Origin: Microbispora sp. H11081
GTDB taxonomy: Bacteria; Actinomycetota; Actinomycetes; Streptosporangiales; Streptosporangiaceae
Direction: 5' to 3'
Assembly: GCF_012999535.1 (NCBI RefSeq)
Contig: NZ_JABBWV010000004.1
Location: 372,001-436,000, forward strand
Length of the DNA stretch: 64,000 nt
In this document: positions 26,838 through 35,259 of the stretch, in pieces
How the letters are laid out: each line of letters opens with the position of its first letter
Position numbering within the stretch: position 1 is the stretch's first letter
Made by a program: the position numbers and the translations under genes
The notes under the pieces: model-generated
Database searches by the model: none
What the model was told of the DNA's origin: nothing
Seen by the model: the letters and a program-made list of their open reading frames with translations, nothing else

Positions 26838-27265
26838 CGCGTCTCGTCGTCGGCGCCGCGATCGTCGAGGACGGCCGACTCCTGGCCGCCCAGCGCGCCG
26901 CGCCCCCCGAACTGCGCGGCCGCTGGGAGTTCCCCGGCGGGAAGGTCGACCCGGGCGAGGATGAGCGTGCGGCGCTGGTGCGCGAGTGCGCGGAGGAACT
27001 CGGCGTCGAGGTCGTCGTCGGACGCCGCGTCGGCGGGGAGTGGCCGCTGGGCGGCGGCTCCGGCGGCTCCACTGGCGGCTCTTCCGGCGACTATGTGATG
27101 CACGTCTGGCTCGCCACCGTGGTCGAGGGAGTGCCCCGCCCGCTGGAGCACCTGGCGCTGCGGTGGCTGGAGCCGCACGAGTTGTACGACGTCGACTGGC
27201 TTCCGGCGGACCTGCCGGTCGTCGCCGCGATAGAGAAGCTGCTCCCCGGCTCGGCGACCACATAG
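26834..27265 (+). CDS. NUDIX (MutT-like) hydrolase
   Basis: A 143-aa protein with a complete NUDIX box (GGKVDPGEDERAALVRECAE then ELGV) at about residues 35-58, followed by the usual LRWLEPHELYDVDWLPAD ending. A glycine/serine-rich loop (GGSGGSTGGSSG) is inserted after the box. It probably hydrolyses a nucleoside diphosphate derivative such as an oxidised dNTP; the substrate is not readable. GTG overlaps the stop of the wall hydrolase (GTGA), so it is cotranslated with the transfer cluster, an odd partner. Confidence 0.85.
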   Translation: MTRLVVGAAIVEDGRLLAAQRAAPPELRGRWEFPGGKVDPGEDERAALVRECAEELGVEVVVGRRVGGEWPLGGGSGGSTGGSSGDYVMHVWLATVVEGVPRPLEHLALRWLEPHELYDVDWLPADLPVVAAIEKLLPGSATT

Positions 27266-27313
27266 TCACCGAATCGTTCGCAAGATCCGGCTTTGTTGGT
27301 CCTTTGCCCGAAC

Positions 27314-27319
27314 TACAAT
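27314..27319 (+). promoter_or_regulatory. Putative promoter -10 for the surface-protein gene at 27359
   Basis: TACAAT is a good actinobacterial -10. A TTGTTG at 27293-27298 could act as -35 with a short 15-base spacer. The element lies in the gap after the NUDIX gene and before a gene with a clear Shine-Dalgarno (GGGAGG). Confidence 0.45.
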
Positions 27320-27358
27320 CAGGCTTGACCTCGGAGCCAGGCCGACGGGAGGCGAGCG

Positions 27359-28312
27359 GTGATCGGACGCGCGTACGTGAGAGCCGCCTCCTCGGCGGTC
27401 GCGTCCGTGGGCCTCGCCACGGTGGCGGTCCTGGTGATGGGCCCGGTGCTCGGCGCCAAGGCCGATCCGGTGGAGCCGTGCGACCCCGTCCAGGATCCCC
27501 AGTGCGCCGTCGTCACGGTCACCGTCACCCAGACGCCGCCGGTCAGCCCCACGGCCCCGGCGAGCCCCACCAGCGAGCCCGTGGTGACCAAGACCGTCAC
27601 CATCACGCCGACGCCGAAGCACACGACCAAGACCCCCAAGCCGGCGACGACGACCACCGCTCCTCCCGCGTCCACCCAGGAGCAGGAGCCCCCGCCGCAG
27701 ACCACGCAGACGCTCCCCACGCTGCCGGACGCGTCCACCTCGAGCCCCAGCCCGTCGCCCGACGACGGACAGGTGGTCCTGCCCCAGGCGACCGCTGAGT
27801 CGCCCGACGTGGCGCAGCAGACCACCCCCACAACCGGCCCGTCGTTCGAGCAGCCCGATCCCGAGACGGTGCCGATCGAGATCCGCAACGCGTCTCCGGA
27901 GTACGACAAGCCGACGCAGGCCCACCGGCTGGCCATCCCCGCCGCGGTGCTCGTGGGCATCGCGCTGATCGCCTGGCTGATCTTCGAGGGTCGGTTGCGC
28001 AGGATGGCGCACGCCGCCGCCGTACGGCGCGGAGGCCCGGTGGCGCCGCGGACGACGGCTCCCGAGCCGGCCGCGTACCCGGCGGCCGCGCCCGGCTACG
28101 CCCCGATGGTCGGCTTCGTGCCCGTCCAGCACTACCCGATGGGTTATCCGCAGCAGCCCTACGGCTACCCGGCGCCGTACGGCTACGCCCAGCCGTACGG
28201 ATATCCGCCGGCGGACCCCGCCCAGATGCAGGTCCCGCCGCAGGCCCAGCAGCAGGTTCCGCAGCACCCCCCGCAGCAGCCTCCGGGCGAGGACCCGAAC
28301 ACCCGCCGCTGA
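27359..28312 (+). CDS. Cell-surface/membrane protein with Ser-Thr-Pro ectodomain and Pro-Tyr tail
   Basis: A 317-aa protein of no recognised family. It has a signal peptide (SAVASVGLATVAVLVMGPVL), then an external region with DPVQDPQCAVVTVTVTQTPP and roughly 170 residues rich in Thr, Pro and Ser. One membrane helix (LAIPAAVLVGIALIAWLIFE) lies near residues 197-216. The cytoplasmic tail is rich in Pro, Gln, Tyr and Gly with repeated PYGYP units. The tail resembles low-complexity scaffolding tails. GTG start with GGGAGG six bases upstream. The link to the transfer cluster is positional only. Confidence 0.65.
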   Translation: MIGRAYVRAASSAVASVGLATVAVLVMGPVLGAKADPVEPCDPVQDPQCAVVTVTVTQTPPVSPTAPASPTSEPVVTKTVTITPTPKHTTKTPKPATTTTAPPASTQEQEPPPQTTQTLPTLPDASTSSPSPSPDDGQVVLPQATAESPDVAQQTTPTTGPSFEQPDPETVPIEIRNASPEYDKPTQAHRLAIPAAVLVGIALIAWLIFEGRLRRMAHAAAVRRGGPVAPRTTAPEPAAYPAAAPGYAPMVGFVPVQHYPMGYPQQPYGYPAPYGYAQPYGYPPADPAQMQVPPQAQQQVPQHPPQQPPGEDPNTRR

Positions 28313-28318
28313 ACGAGA

Positions 28319-28349
28319 AAGCGCCGATCGGACCTGCCGATCGGCGCTT
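28319..28349. terminator. Bidirectional terminator between convergent genes
   Basis: A perfect 13-bp stem, aagcgccgatcgg and ccgatcggcgctt, with a 5-base loop, followed by ctt and preceded by aaa. It lies between the plus-strand surface-protein gene and the minus-strand sdh operon, so it can serve both. Confidence 0.9.
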
Positions 28350-28359
28350 CTTCGTGAAC

Positions 28360-29112
28360 TCAGCGCTGGCGCTTGAAGATCTTCGATCCCAGCCAGACCA
28401 GCGGGTCGTACTTCCGGTCGACCACGCGCTCCTTCATCGGGATGATCGCGTTGTCAGTGATCTTGATGTGCTCCGGGCAGACCTCGGTGCAGCACTTGGT
28501 GATGTTGCAGTAGCCGAGGCCGTGCTCGTCCTGCGCCGACTCCTTGCGCTCCGCCACGTCGTACGGGTGCATGTCGAGCTCGGCGATCCGGATGAAGTAG
28601 CGCGGGCCGGAGAAGGCCGGCTTGTTCTCCTCGTGATCGCGGATCACGTGACAGACGTTCTGGCACATGAAGCACTCGATGCACTTGCGGAACTCCTGCG
28701 ACCGCTCGACGTCGACCTGCTGCATGCGGTACTCGCCCGGCGCGACGTCGGCCGGAGGGGTGAACGACGGGACCTCGCGGGCCTTCTCGTAGTTGAACGA
28801 CACGTCCGTCACCAGGTCCTTGATGACCGGGAACGTCCGCAGCGGCGTGACCGTGATGGTCTCGTCCTCGTCGAAGGTGGACATCCGGGTCATGCAGCCC
28901 AGCCGGGGCTTGCCGTTGATCTCCATCGAGCACGAGCCGCACTTGCCGGCCTTGCAGTTCCAGCGGACCGCGAGATCGGGAGTCTGCGTGGCCTGGAGCC
29001 GGTGGATGACGTCGAGGACGACCTCGCCCTCGTTCACCTCGACGGTGAAGTCCTCCAGGCGGCCCTCGCCGCCCTCACCGCGCCAGATGCGAAACTTCGC
29101 CTTGTATCCCAT
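28360..29112 (-). CDS. sdhB: Succinate dehydrogenase iron-sulfur subunit (Sdh1 type)
   Basis: A 250-aa subunit that passes electrons from FAD to quinone. The [2Fe-2S] ligands lie in RWNCKAGKCGSCSMEINGKP plus a following Cys, and the C-terminal clusters in CIECFMCQNVCHV and CCTEVCPEHIKI. It is the last gene of a three-gene operon; its ATG shares a base with the sdhA stop (TGATG). The set resembles Rv0247c-Rv0249c (Sdh1) of M. tuberculosis rather than the second sdh operon in this window. Confidence 0.92.
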   Translation of the reverse strand: MGYKAKFRIWRGEGGEGRLEDFTVEVNEGEVVLDVIHRLQATQTPDLAVRWNCKAGKCGSCSMEINGKPRLGCMTRMSTFDEDETITVTPLRTFPVIKDLVTDVSFNYEKAREVPSFTPPADVAPGEYRMQQVDVERSQEFRKCIECFMCQNVCHVIRDHEENKPAFSGPRYFIRIAELDMHPYDVAERKESAQDEHGLGYCNITKCCTEVCPEHIKITDNAIIPMKERVVDRKYDPLVWLGSKIFKRQR

Positions 29113-30998
29113 CACGACTCCTTGACCGCGGCGTCGTACTCCGCCAGCTCATCCTCGGTGAGGTACTTCTCCAGCTCGGAGCGCTCGAACAGACCGATGA
29201 GGTCGCCCCGCATGGACGGCTGGATCTTCTCCTCGACCGAGATGGAGTCGCCGTCCTGGGAGGCCGCGCAGACCAGCAGCCTGCGCCGCCACTCGGCCGA
29301 CATGCCCGGGTAGTCGTCGCGGGTGTGACCGCCGCGGCTCTCCTCCCGCAGCAGCGCGGCCTTCGCCACGCACTCGCTCACCAGCAGCATGTTCCGCAGG
29401 TCGAGCGCCAGGTGCCAGCCGGGGTTGTAGATCCTGCTGCCCGAGGAGGCGCAGTTCTTGGCCCGCTCCTTGAGCTTCTCGATGACCTGGAGCGCCTCGC
29501 TGATCTCCTCGGACTTGCGGATGATGCCGACCAGGTCGTTCATCGTGCGCTGCAGCTCGTGGTGGACCTCGTACGGGTTCTCCCCGCCGCTACGCTCCAG
29601 CGGGGCCAGCGCCTCCGCCTTCGCCTCGTCGAGACCGGTCACCGCCGGCCGCTTGGCCAGCCCGTCCACGTACGCGGCGGCTCCCGCGCCGGCCCGGCGG
29701 CCGAACACCAGCAGGTCGGACAGCGAGTTGCCGCCGAGGCGGTTCGAGCCGTGCATGCCGCCGGAGACCTCGCCGGCCGCGAACAGGCCGGGCACCGACG
29801 CAGCGCCGGTGTCGGCGTCCACCTCGACGCCGCCCATGATGTAGTGGCAGGTCGGGCCGACCTGCATGGGCTCCTTGGTGATGTCGACGTCCGCCAGTTC
29901 CTTGAACTGGTGGTGCATCGACGGCAGCCGCCTGATGATCTCGGCGGCGGGCAGGCGGGTGGACACGTCGAGGAACACGCCGCCCTGCGGTGACCCGCGC
30001 CCGGCCTTCACCTCGGCGTTGATCGCCCTGGCCACCTCGTCACGGGGCAGCAGCTCAGGCGGACGCCGGTTGTTGGCCTGGTCGTCGTACCAGCGGTCCG
30101 CCTCCTCCTCGGTCGTGGCGTACTTGTCCTTGAACACTTCCGGGATGTAGTCGAACATGAAGCGGCGGCCCTCGGAGTTGCGCAGGACGCCGCCGTCGCC
30201 GCGCACCGACTCCGTCACCAGGATGCCGCGCACCGACGGAGGCCAGACCATGCCCGTCGGGTGGAACTGGATGAACTCCATGTTGATGAGCTTCGCGCCG
30301 GCGAGCAGGGCCAGCGCGTGCCCGTCACCGGTGTACTCCCAGGAGTTCGACGTGACGACGTACGACTTGCCGATGCCGCCGGTGGCCAGCACCACGGCGG
30401 GGGCGTCGAAGACGATGAAGTCACCCGTCTCGCGCCAGTAGCCGAAGGCCCCGGAGATCGCGTCCCCGTCCTTCAGCAGCCGGGTGACCGTGCACTCGGC
30501 GAACACCTTGATGTACGCCTCGGGGTCGCCGTGCAGCTTCTCGTCCTCCTGCTGCAGGGCGACGACGCGCTGCTGCAGGGTGCGGATCAGCTCAAGGCCG
30601 GTACGGTCGCCGACGTGCGCCAGGCGAGGGTACTCGTGGCCGCCGAAGTTGCGCTGGCTGATCTTGCCGTCCTTGGTGCGGTCGAACAGCGCACCCCAGG
30701 CCTCCAGCTCCCAGACGCGGTCCGGCGCCTCCTTGGCGTGCACCTCCGCCATGCGCCAGTTGTTGAGGAACTTGCCTCCGCGCATGGTGTCGCGGAAGTG
30801 CACCATCCAGTTGTCGCTGCTGTTGACGTTGCCCATCGCGGCGGCGGCGCCACCTTCGGCCATGACCGTGTGGGCCTTGCCGAAGAGTGACTTGCAGACG
30901 ATGGCCGTCCGCTTGCCCTGCTGCCGCGCCTCGATCGCCGCGCGGAGTCCCGCTCCACCGGCTCCGATGACGACGACGTCGTATTCGTGACGCTCCAC
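29112..30998 (-). CDS. sdhA: Succinate dehydrogenase/fumarate reductase flavoprotein subunit (Sdh1 type)
   Basis: A 628-aa catalytic subunit oxidising succinate to fumarate. The FAD-binding start reads YDVVVIGAGGAGLRAAIEA. The histidine for covalent FAD is in KAHTVMAEGGAAAAMG, and later HPTGMVWPPSVRGILVTE and the MGGVEVDADTGAASVPGLFA / HGSNRLGGNSLSDLLVFG segments follow. All look intact. It is 9 bases downstream of the anchor gene. The closest architecture known to me is mycobacterial Sdh1. Confidence 0.94.
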   Translation of the reverse strand: MERHEYDVVVIGAGGAGLRAAIEARQQGKRTAIVCKSLFGKAHTVMAEGGAAAAMGNVNSSDNWMVHFRDTMRGGKFLNNWRMAEVHAKEAPDRVWELEAWGALFDRTKDGKISQRNFGGHEYPRLAHVGDRTGLELIRTLQQRVVALQQEDEKLHGDPEAYIKVFAECTVTRLLKDGDAISGAFGYWRETGDFIVFDAPAVVLATGGIGKSYVVTSNSWEYTGDGHALALLAGAKLINMEFIQFHPTGMVWPPSVRGILVTESVRGDGGVLRNSEGRRFMFDYIPEVFKDKYATTEEEADRWYDDQANNRRPPELLPRDEVARAINAEVKAGRGSPQGGVFLDVSTRLPAAEIIRRLPSMHHQFKELADVDITKEPMQVGPTCHYIMGGVEVDADTGAASVPGLFAAGEVSGGMHGSNRLGGNSLSDLLVFGRRAGAGAAAYVDGLAKRPAVTGLDEAKAEALAPLERSGGENPYEVHHELQRTMNDLVGIIRKSEEISEALQVIEKLKERAKNCASSGSRIYNPGWHLALDLRNMLLVSECVAKAALLREESRGGHTRDDYPGMSAEWRRRLLVCAASQDGDSISVEEKIQPSMRGDLIGLFERSELEKYLTEDELAEYDAAVKES

Positions 30999-31007
30999 GT
31001 GAAATCC

Positions 31008-31793
31008 TTATGCGAACGGGAAGTTGATGACGCCCTTGGCGACGAGCCGCACGTACAGGTCGGCGATCATGACGGAGAACAACGAGGCCCAGGCGAACTG
31101 CTGGTGCCTGGCGTTGAGCTTCGAGACCAGGGTCCAGGCCTTGTAGCGCAGCGGGTGCTTGGAGAAGTGGTTCAGGCGCCCCGCCGTGATGTGCCGGCAC
31201 GAGTGGCAGCCGAACGTGTAGCCGAGGATCAGCGCCGCGTTCACGAGCAGGATCCAGGTGCCGAGCCCCGCGGGCTTGTGCACCAGCGCGAGCAGCGCGT
31301 CGTACGTCAGGACAAGGCCGATGAGAATGGCGAAGTAGAAGAAGTACCGGTGGATGTTCTGCAGGATCAGCGGCAGACGCGTCTCGCCGGTGTACTTCCC
31401 GTGCGGCTCGGCCACGGAGCACGCCGGCGGCGACAGCCAGAACGACCTGTAGTAGGCCTTGCGGTAGTAGTAGCAGGTGAGCCGGAACCCACCGGGCAGT
31501 CCGAGGATCAGGATCCCGGGCGGCAGCGTGTACCAGTCGCCGAACGGGGCGAACCCGAACAACCGCGCGCCCTCGGGACACGACGTCGCCAGACACGGCG
31601 ACGAGAAGGGTGCGATGTACGGGTCGGTGAAGTAGCTCCCGTCAAAGGTCGCCCACACACCGTAAATCAGGAACAACAGGAGCCCCGCGAATGTTAGCGC
31701 CGGGGCCAGCCACCATCGGTCGGTGCGAAGAGTGCGCACCCTTATCTGCGCGCGCTGTTTCCTTGCCGCGCTGTCGGCCGTTGTCTGGGTCAT
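31008..31793 (-). CDS. Succinate dehydrogenase membrane anchor (Rv0249c-like)
   Basis: A 261-aa polytopic protein with about five membrane helices (WLAPALTFAGLLLFLIYGVW, FFYFAILIGLVLTYDALLAL, LLVNAALILGYTFGCHSCRH and others). It also has several conserved histidines, for example NIHRYFFYF and HSCRHITAGRLNHFSKHP. It is unlike the cytochrome b-type SdhC at 36386. As first gene of the anchor-flavoprotein-FeS operon it should tether the complex and bind quinone. I chose ATG 31793 with GGAAGG upstream; the frame opens at 31826. Confidence 0.85.
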   Translation of the reverse strand: MTQTTADSAARKQRAQIRVRTLRTDRWWLAPALTFAGLLLFLIYGVWATFDGSYFTDPYIAPFSSPCLATSCPEGARLFGFAPFGDWYTLPPGILILGLPGGFRLTCYYYRKAYYRSFWLSPPACSVAEPHGKYTGETRLPLILQNIHRYFFYFAILIGLVLTYDALLALVHKPAGLGTWILLVNAALILGYTFGCHSCRHITAGRLNHFSKHPLRYKAWTLVSKLNARHQQFAWASLFSVMIADLYVRLVAKGVINFPFA

Positions 31794-31904
31794 CGGAGAC
31801 CTTCCACCCTCACTGACTCCGCGCACGCCGGAGCGACCGCGCCGTACTGCTCAGGCCGTGCGCGTTATTGGTGGGGCACACATTACGACGAGCACATCAC
31901 GAAC

Positions 31905-31920
31905 TGTGAGGAGGGTCACT
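31905..31920. promoter_or_regulatory. CRP-like operator 1 upstream of sdh1
   Basis: TGTGA-N6-TCACT, one mismatch from the CRP/GlxR palindrome TGTGA-N6-TCACA. If the TAATGT on the minus strand at 31885-31880 is the -10, the site centres near -40, a class II position. It overlaps a 7-bp GAGGAGG/CCTCCTC hairpin (31908-31927) that could terminate the upstream signalling operon. Confidence 0.6.
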
Positions 31921-31929
31921 CCTCCTCCA

Positions 31930-31945
31930 TGTGATCTCGGTCACT
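31930..31945. promoter_or_regulatory. CRP-like operator 2 upstream of sdh1
   Basis: A second TGTGA-N6-TCACT exactly 25 bases from the first, centred near -65 from the inferred sdh1 start. It overlaps the last codon and stop of the response-regulator gene. Confidence 0.6.
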
Positions 31946-32378
31946 TCCCCGGCAGTTTGACGACGGTCACGAAGAATTCGTCGACTTGCCGTACTACCCG
32001 CGTGAACTGGTCGAAATCCACGGGTTTTGTGATGTACGCGTTGGCGTGCAGGTTGTATCCACGCAGGATATCCTGCTCGGCCTCCGATGTGGTGAGGATC
32101 ACAACGGGGATGCTCCGCAGGGAGGGGTCCTTCTTGACCTCCTCCAGCACCTCGAAGCCGTTGACGCGGGGCAGGTTGAGGTCGAGCAGCACCAGGTCGG
32201 GCCGGGGCGCCGAGGCGTACGGGTCCTCGCCGCGCAGGAAGGCCAGCGCCTGCTCGCCGTCGTTCACCACGTGGAGGTTGTTGCCGACCTTGTTGTGGGA
32301 GAACGCCTCCCGGCAGAGCAGGACGTCGCCCGGGTCGTCCTCGACCAGGAGGACTTCGATCAGGCGGAATTCAGTCAT
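31941..32378 (-). CDS. CheY-like single-domain response regulator
   Basis: A 145-aa receiver domain with no output domain. It has the acidic pair [10 protein letters not shown], the phospho-acceptor in [20 protein letters not shown], the Thr/Ser in [12 protein letters not shown] and Lys in [12 protein letters not shown]. This subtype (with [14 protein letters not shown]) is commonly paired with phytochrome/CHASE3-like kinases. It overlaps the end of the kinase gene by 8 bases and probably relays or sinks phosphate in that pathway. Confidence 0.9.
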   Translation of the reverse strand: MTEFRLIEVLLVEDDPGDVLLCREAFSHNKVGNNLHVVNDGEQALAFLRGEDPYASAPRPDLVLLDLNLPRVNGFEVLEEVKKDPSLRSIPVVILTTSEAEQDILRGYNLHANAYITKPVDFDQFTRVVRQVDEFFVTVVKLPGK

Positions 32379-34020
32379 CGGGATCTCCAAGGGCCGGCAG
32401 CGTCCAGCGGAACGTGGCTCCGGCGCTCTCGTTCGTGTCGAGCCAGATCCGGCCGCCATGATATTCGACGATCTTGCGGCACAGTGCCAGTCCGATGCCC
32501 GTCCCCGGGTAGACGTCTCTCGGGTGCAGGCGCTGGAAGATCAGGAAGATCCGGTCGGCGTACTTCGGCTCGACGCCGATCCCGTTGTCCGCGCAGCTGA
32601 ACTCCCACATGTCGCCGTCCCTGCGTACGCCGATGTGGATCAGGGGAGGCTCGTCTGAGCGGAACTTGAGCCCGTTGCTGATGAGGTTCTGGAAGAGCTG
32701 GGTCAGCAGCGTGGAGTTGCCGACGGTCTTGGGCATGTCGTCGTGGGTGACGGTCGCGCCGGTGTCCGACAGGCGGGAGTCGAGGTTGCGCAGGGCGGCG
32801 GCCAGCGCGTCGCCCGTGTCCATCTCCACCCGTTCCGCGCCGACCCGGCCCACCCGGGAGAAGTCGAGCAGGTCGTTGATGAGCAGTTGCATGCGGCGGG
32901 CGCCGTCGACCGCGAAGCCGATGTACTGCCTGGCGCGGTCGTCCAGGCGGTCGGAGTAGCGCTGCTCCAGCATCTGGGTGAAGCTCGCCACCTTGCGCAG
33001 CGGCTCCTGCAGGTCGTGACTGGCCACGTAGGCGAACTGCTCCAGCTCCCGGTTGGAGCGCTTGAGCTCCTCGGCCTGCTCGGCGAGCTGCTGGCGGGCC
33101 TCGACGGACGACCGCCACTCGCTCATGATGCGGCGGCGCATCCCGTCGATGTGGCCGGACAGCTCCCACAGCTCGGCCGGCCGGTCGACCCCCAGCTCGT
33201 GGTCGAAGTCGCCCGCCGCGACCGCCCGGACCTGCCGCGTGAGCGTCGCGATCGGGCGGACGACGGCACGGCGCACGATCAGCGCGCAGAAGGCGATCGC
33301 CAGCACCATCGCGCCGAACAGCGCCGCGACCGCCCAGTAGATCGTGTTCCACCCGGAGTACAGCCGATCCCTGGCGACGTCGTGCAACTTCCCCAGCACG
33401 GCCTGCTGCTTGTCGAGCGCGACCCTGACCGCCGAGAAGCGCTCCAGGTTGTGCCTGGCCAGGTCGGTGAGCGGGCCGGGGCCGCTGGTGCGTGTCCGCG
33501 TGACCACGGGCTCCGCGTAGTCGCGCCGCCAGGCGTCCGTCGCCTCGGCGAGCTCGCGGATCTGATCTCGCACGCCGTACCCCTGGGGCAGGTGGGGGAG
33601 GAGAGCGGCGAGGGCGTCGTTGGCCGACCGCTCCTCCGCGACGCCCTGGCGGTAGGTGTCGAGGTACTGCTGCTCGCCGGTCAGCCCGTACCCGCGGATC
33701 GCGCCCTCCTGCGTCTGGACCGCGCGGGCGATCCGCAGCGTCTCCAGGGCCGCGGGGTCGACCGCGTCGACGAGGGTCCGCCGGGCGTCGTACGTCGTGG
33801 AGAGCGCGAGCAGGATCGCGGAGAGCGCGATCAGGAAGATGACCAGGACGCCCGTTCCCGCGAGGAGGAACCATCGGCTGACCGGGAGGCGGGCGGTCCG
33901 CCCGGCCGATGCCAGCGGGGGCAGCGGGGGCGGGGCCGCGCCGTCCGGCTCCTGCGAGTCAGGCATGGTTTCAGGCATGGTGTCGGGCGTGGTTTCGGGC
34001 ATGGTTTCTGGCATGGTCAC
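32371..34020 (-). CDS. Membrane sensor histidine kinase (CHASE3-HAMP-HisKA-HATPase)
   Basis: A 549-aa protein. The N-terminus is a tetrapeptide repeat, then one membrane helix ([20 protein letters not shown]) and a CHASE3-like sensor region (about residues 75-225). A second membrane helix and HAMP ([20 protein letters not shown]) follow. The kinase core has the phospho-His in [14 protein letters not shown] box [13 protein letters not shown]1 [16 protein letters not shown] and G2 [18 protein letters not shown]. The GTG start overlaps the stop of the upstream PP2C gene (GTGA). The signal is unknown. Confidence 0.9.
   Translation of the reverse strand: MTMPETMPETTPDTMPETMPDSQEPDGAAPPPLPPLASAGRTARLPVSRWFLLAGTGVLVIFLIALSAILLALSTTYDARRTLVDAVDPAALETLRIARAVQTQEGAIRGYGLTGEQQYLDTYRQGVAEERSANDALAALLPHLPQGYGVRDQIRELAEATDAWRRDYAEPVVTRTRTSGPGPLTDLARHNLERFSAVRVALDKQQAVLGKLHDVARDRLYSGWNTIYWAVAALFGAMVLAIAFCALIVRRAVVRPIATLTRQVRAVAAGDFDHELGVDRPAELWELSGHIDGMRRRIMSEWRSSVEARQQLAEQAEELKRSNRELEQFAYVASHDLQEPLRKVASFTQMLEQRYSDRLDDRARQYIGFAVDGARRMQLLINDLLDFSRVGRVGAERVEMDTGDALAAALRNLDSRLSDTGATVTHDDMPKTVGNSTLLTQLFQNLISNGLKFRSDEPPLIHIGVRRDGDMWEFSCADNGIGVEPKYADRIFLIFQRLHPRDVYPGTGIGLALCRKIVEYHGGRIWLDTNESAGATFRWTLPALGDPDD
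33955..34014. repeat. 12-bp repeat array encoding MPET-like tetrapeptides
   Basis: Five 12-bp units at the start of the kinase gene encode [16 protein letters not shown] and MPDS. The units are in frame, so copy-number change would lengthen or shorten the cytoplasmic N-terminus and would also add or remove internal ATG codons. Confidence 0.8.
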
Positions 34021-35192
34021 GCGCCGCCCTCCCGCACTCGCTGCCTGGGATGGCCGCGGGCCACGAGCACGGCGGCGACGTCGTCGTGCATGGCGCCGTC
34101 GAGGCTGGTGATGATGCGGTCGAGGTCGATGCCCTGCTGGGCCCTGATCAGGTTCGCGAGCCCCTCGGTGCCGAGCAGGTCGCGGTTCTCGCCGACCGTG
34201 GCCTCGATCAGGCCGTCGGTGTAGAGCAGCAGCGACCACCTGTCGCCCAGCGTGACGTCGATGGGCGACCACTCGATGTCCGGGAAGATCCCCAGCGGCG
34301 GGCCCGACGGCGTCTCGGTGACCACGCCGAGCACGCCGTCGCGCAGGATCAGCGGCGGCGGGTGGCCGATCACGTGGAGGCGGGCGGTGGTCAGGTCGGG
34401 AGCGATGGTCGCGCTGCACATCGTGGTGAAGATCTCCGGTGACTTGCGCTCGTGCCGCAACAGGGTGTCGAGCGTGCGCAGCACGTCGTTGCCGGTCTGC
34501 CCGGCCAGCACCAGCGTGCGCCAGGCGATGCGCAGCGCCGTGCCGAGCGCCGCCTCGTCGGGGCCGTGCCCGCACACGTCGCCGATCAGCACGTGGACCG
34601 CACCGTCCGGCGTCTGCACGGTGTCCCAGAAGTCGCCCGCGAGCAGCCCGCCCGTACGCCCGGGGAGATAGCGGGCCTGGTGGTGCAGGAGCATGGGGTC
34701 GAGCAGGGGGACGGGCAGCAGGCCGCGTTCCAGCCGGGAGTTCTCCTTGCTGACGATGCGTTCCTGCAGCAGTTCGCGCATGGCGATGTCGGCGCGCTTG
34801 CGCTCAATGGCGTACCGGATGGCGCGGATCAGCAGACGGGCGTCGACGTCCTGCTTGACGAGGAAGTCCTGCGCCCCCGCGGCGACCGCCTCGATGCCGA
34901 CGTGCGCGTCCCCGAGCCCGGTGAGGACTAGCACCGCCGTCTCGGTGGTCATGGCGAGCACCTGCTGGAGCGCCTCCAGCCCCGAGGCGTCGGGAAGAGA
35001 GAGGTCGACGAGCACACACTGCACGTCGTCGGTGAGCCGCGCCCGCCCCTCGGCGAGCGTCCGCGCCCAGGTGATCTTCGGCGGCCTGTCGGCGCCCGCC
35101 AGCAACTCCTCGACGAGAAACGCGTCGCCGGCGTCGTCCTCGATCAGCAGGAGGGTGAGCGGATCGGGCAGATCAGGAGGGACGGGGGTCAC
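34017..35192 (-). CDS. Response regulator - PP2C (SpoIIE-type) serine phosphatase
   Basis: A 391-aa protein. The receiver domain has LLLIEDDAGDAFLVEELLAG, the Asp in CVLVDLSLPDASGLEAL and Lys in DFLVKQDVD. A short helix linker leads to an RsbU/SpoIIE phosphatase with metal-binding Asp in AGDFWDTVQTPDG, IGDVCGHGPDEAA, LLYTDGLIEA and HDDVAAVLVA. In this family the phosphatase dephosphorylates STAS anti-anti-sigma proteins. Two such STAS genes lie 5 kb away (40048 and 40620) and are possible targets. It is the first gene of the signalling operon. Confidence 0.9.
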   Translation of the reverse strand: MTPVPPDLPDPLTLLLIEDDAGDAFLVEELLAGADRPPKITWARTLAEGRARLTDDVQCVLVDLSLPDASGLEALQQVLAMTTETAVLVLTGLGDAHVGIEAVAAGAQDFLVKQDVDARLLIRAIRYAIERKRADIAMRELLQERIVSKENSRLERGLLPVPLLDPMLLHHQARYLPGRTGGLLAGDFWDTVQTPDGAVHVLIGDVCGHGPDEAALGTALRIAWRTLVLAGQTGNDVLRTLDTLLRHERKSPEIFTTMCSATIAPDLTTARLHVIGHPPPLILRDGVLGVVTETPSGPPLGIFPDIEWSPIDVTLGDRWSLLLYTDGLIEATVGENRDLLGTEGLANLIRAQQGIDLDRIITSLDGAMHDDVAAVLVARGHPRQRVREGGA

Positions 35193-35259
35193 GAACGCCT
35201 CTCGTCAGCGTCGGCATCATCGTGGGTACAAACCTATCGTCGGGGTCGTCCGGCAGGGC

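Noticed and set aside
16302-27265. Cluster read as an integrative conjugative element
   Set aside because: No integrase, relaxase, tRNA target or flanking direct repeat is visible and composition matches the neighbours, so mobility is not supported within this window.
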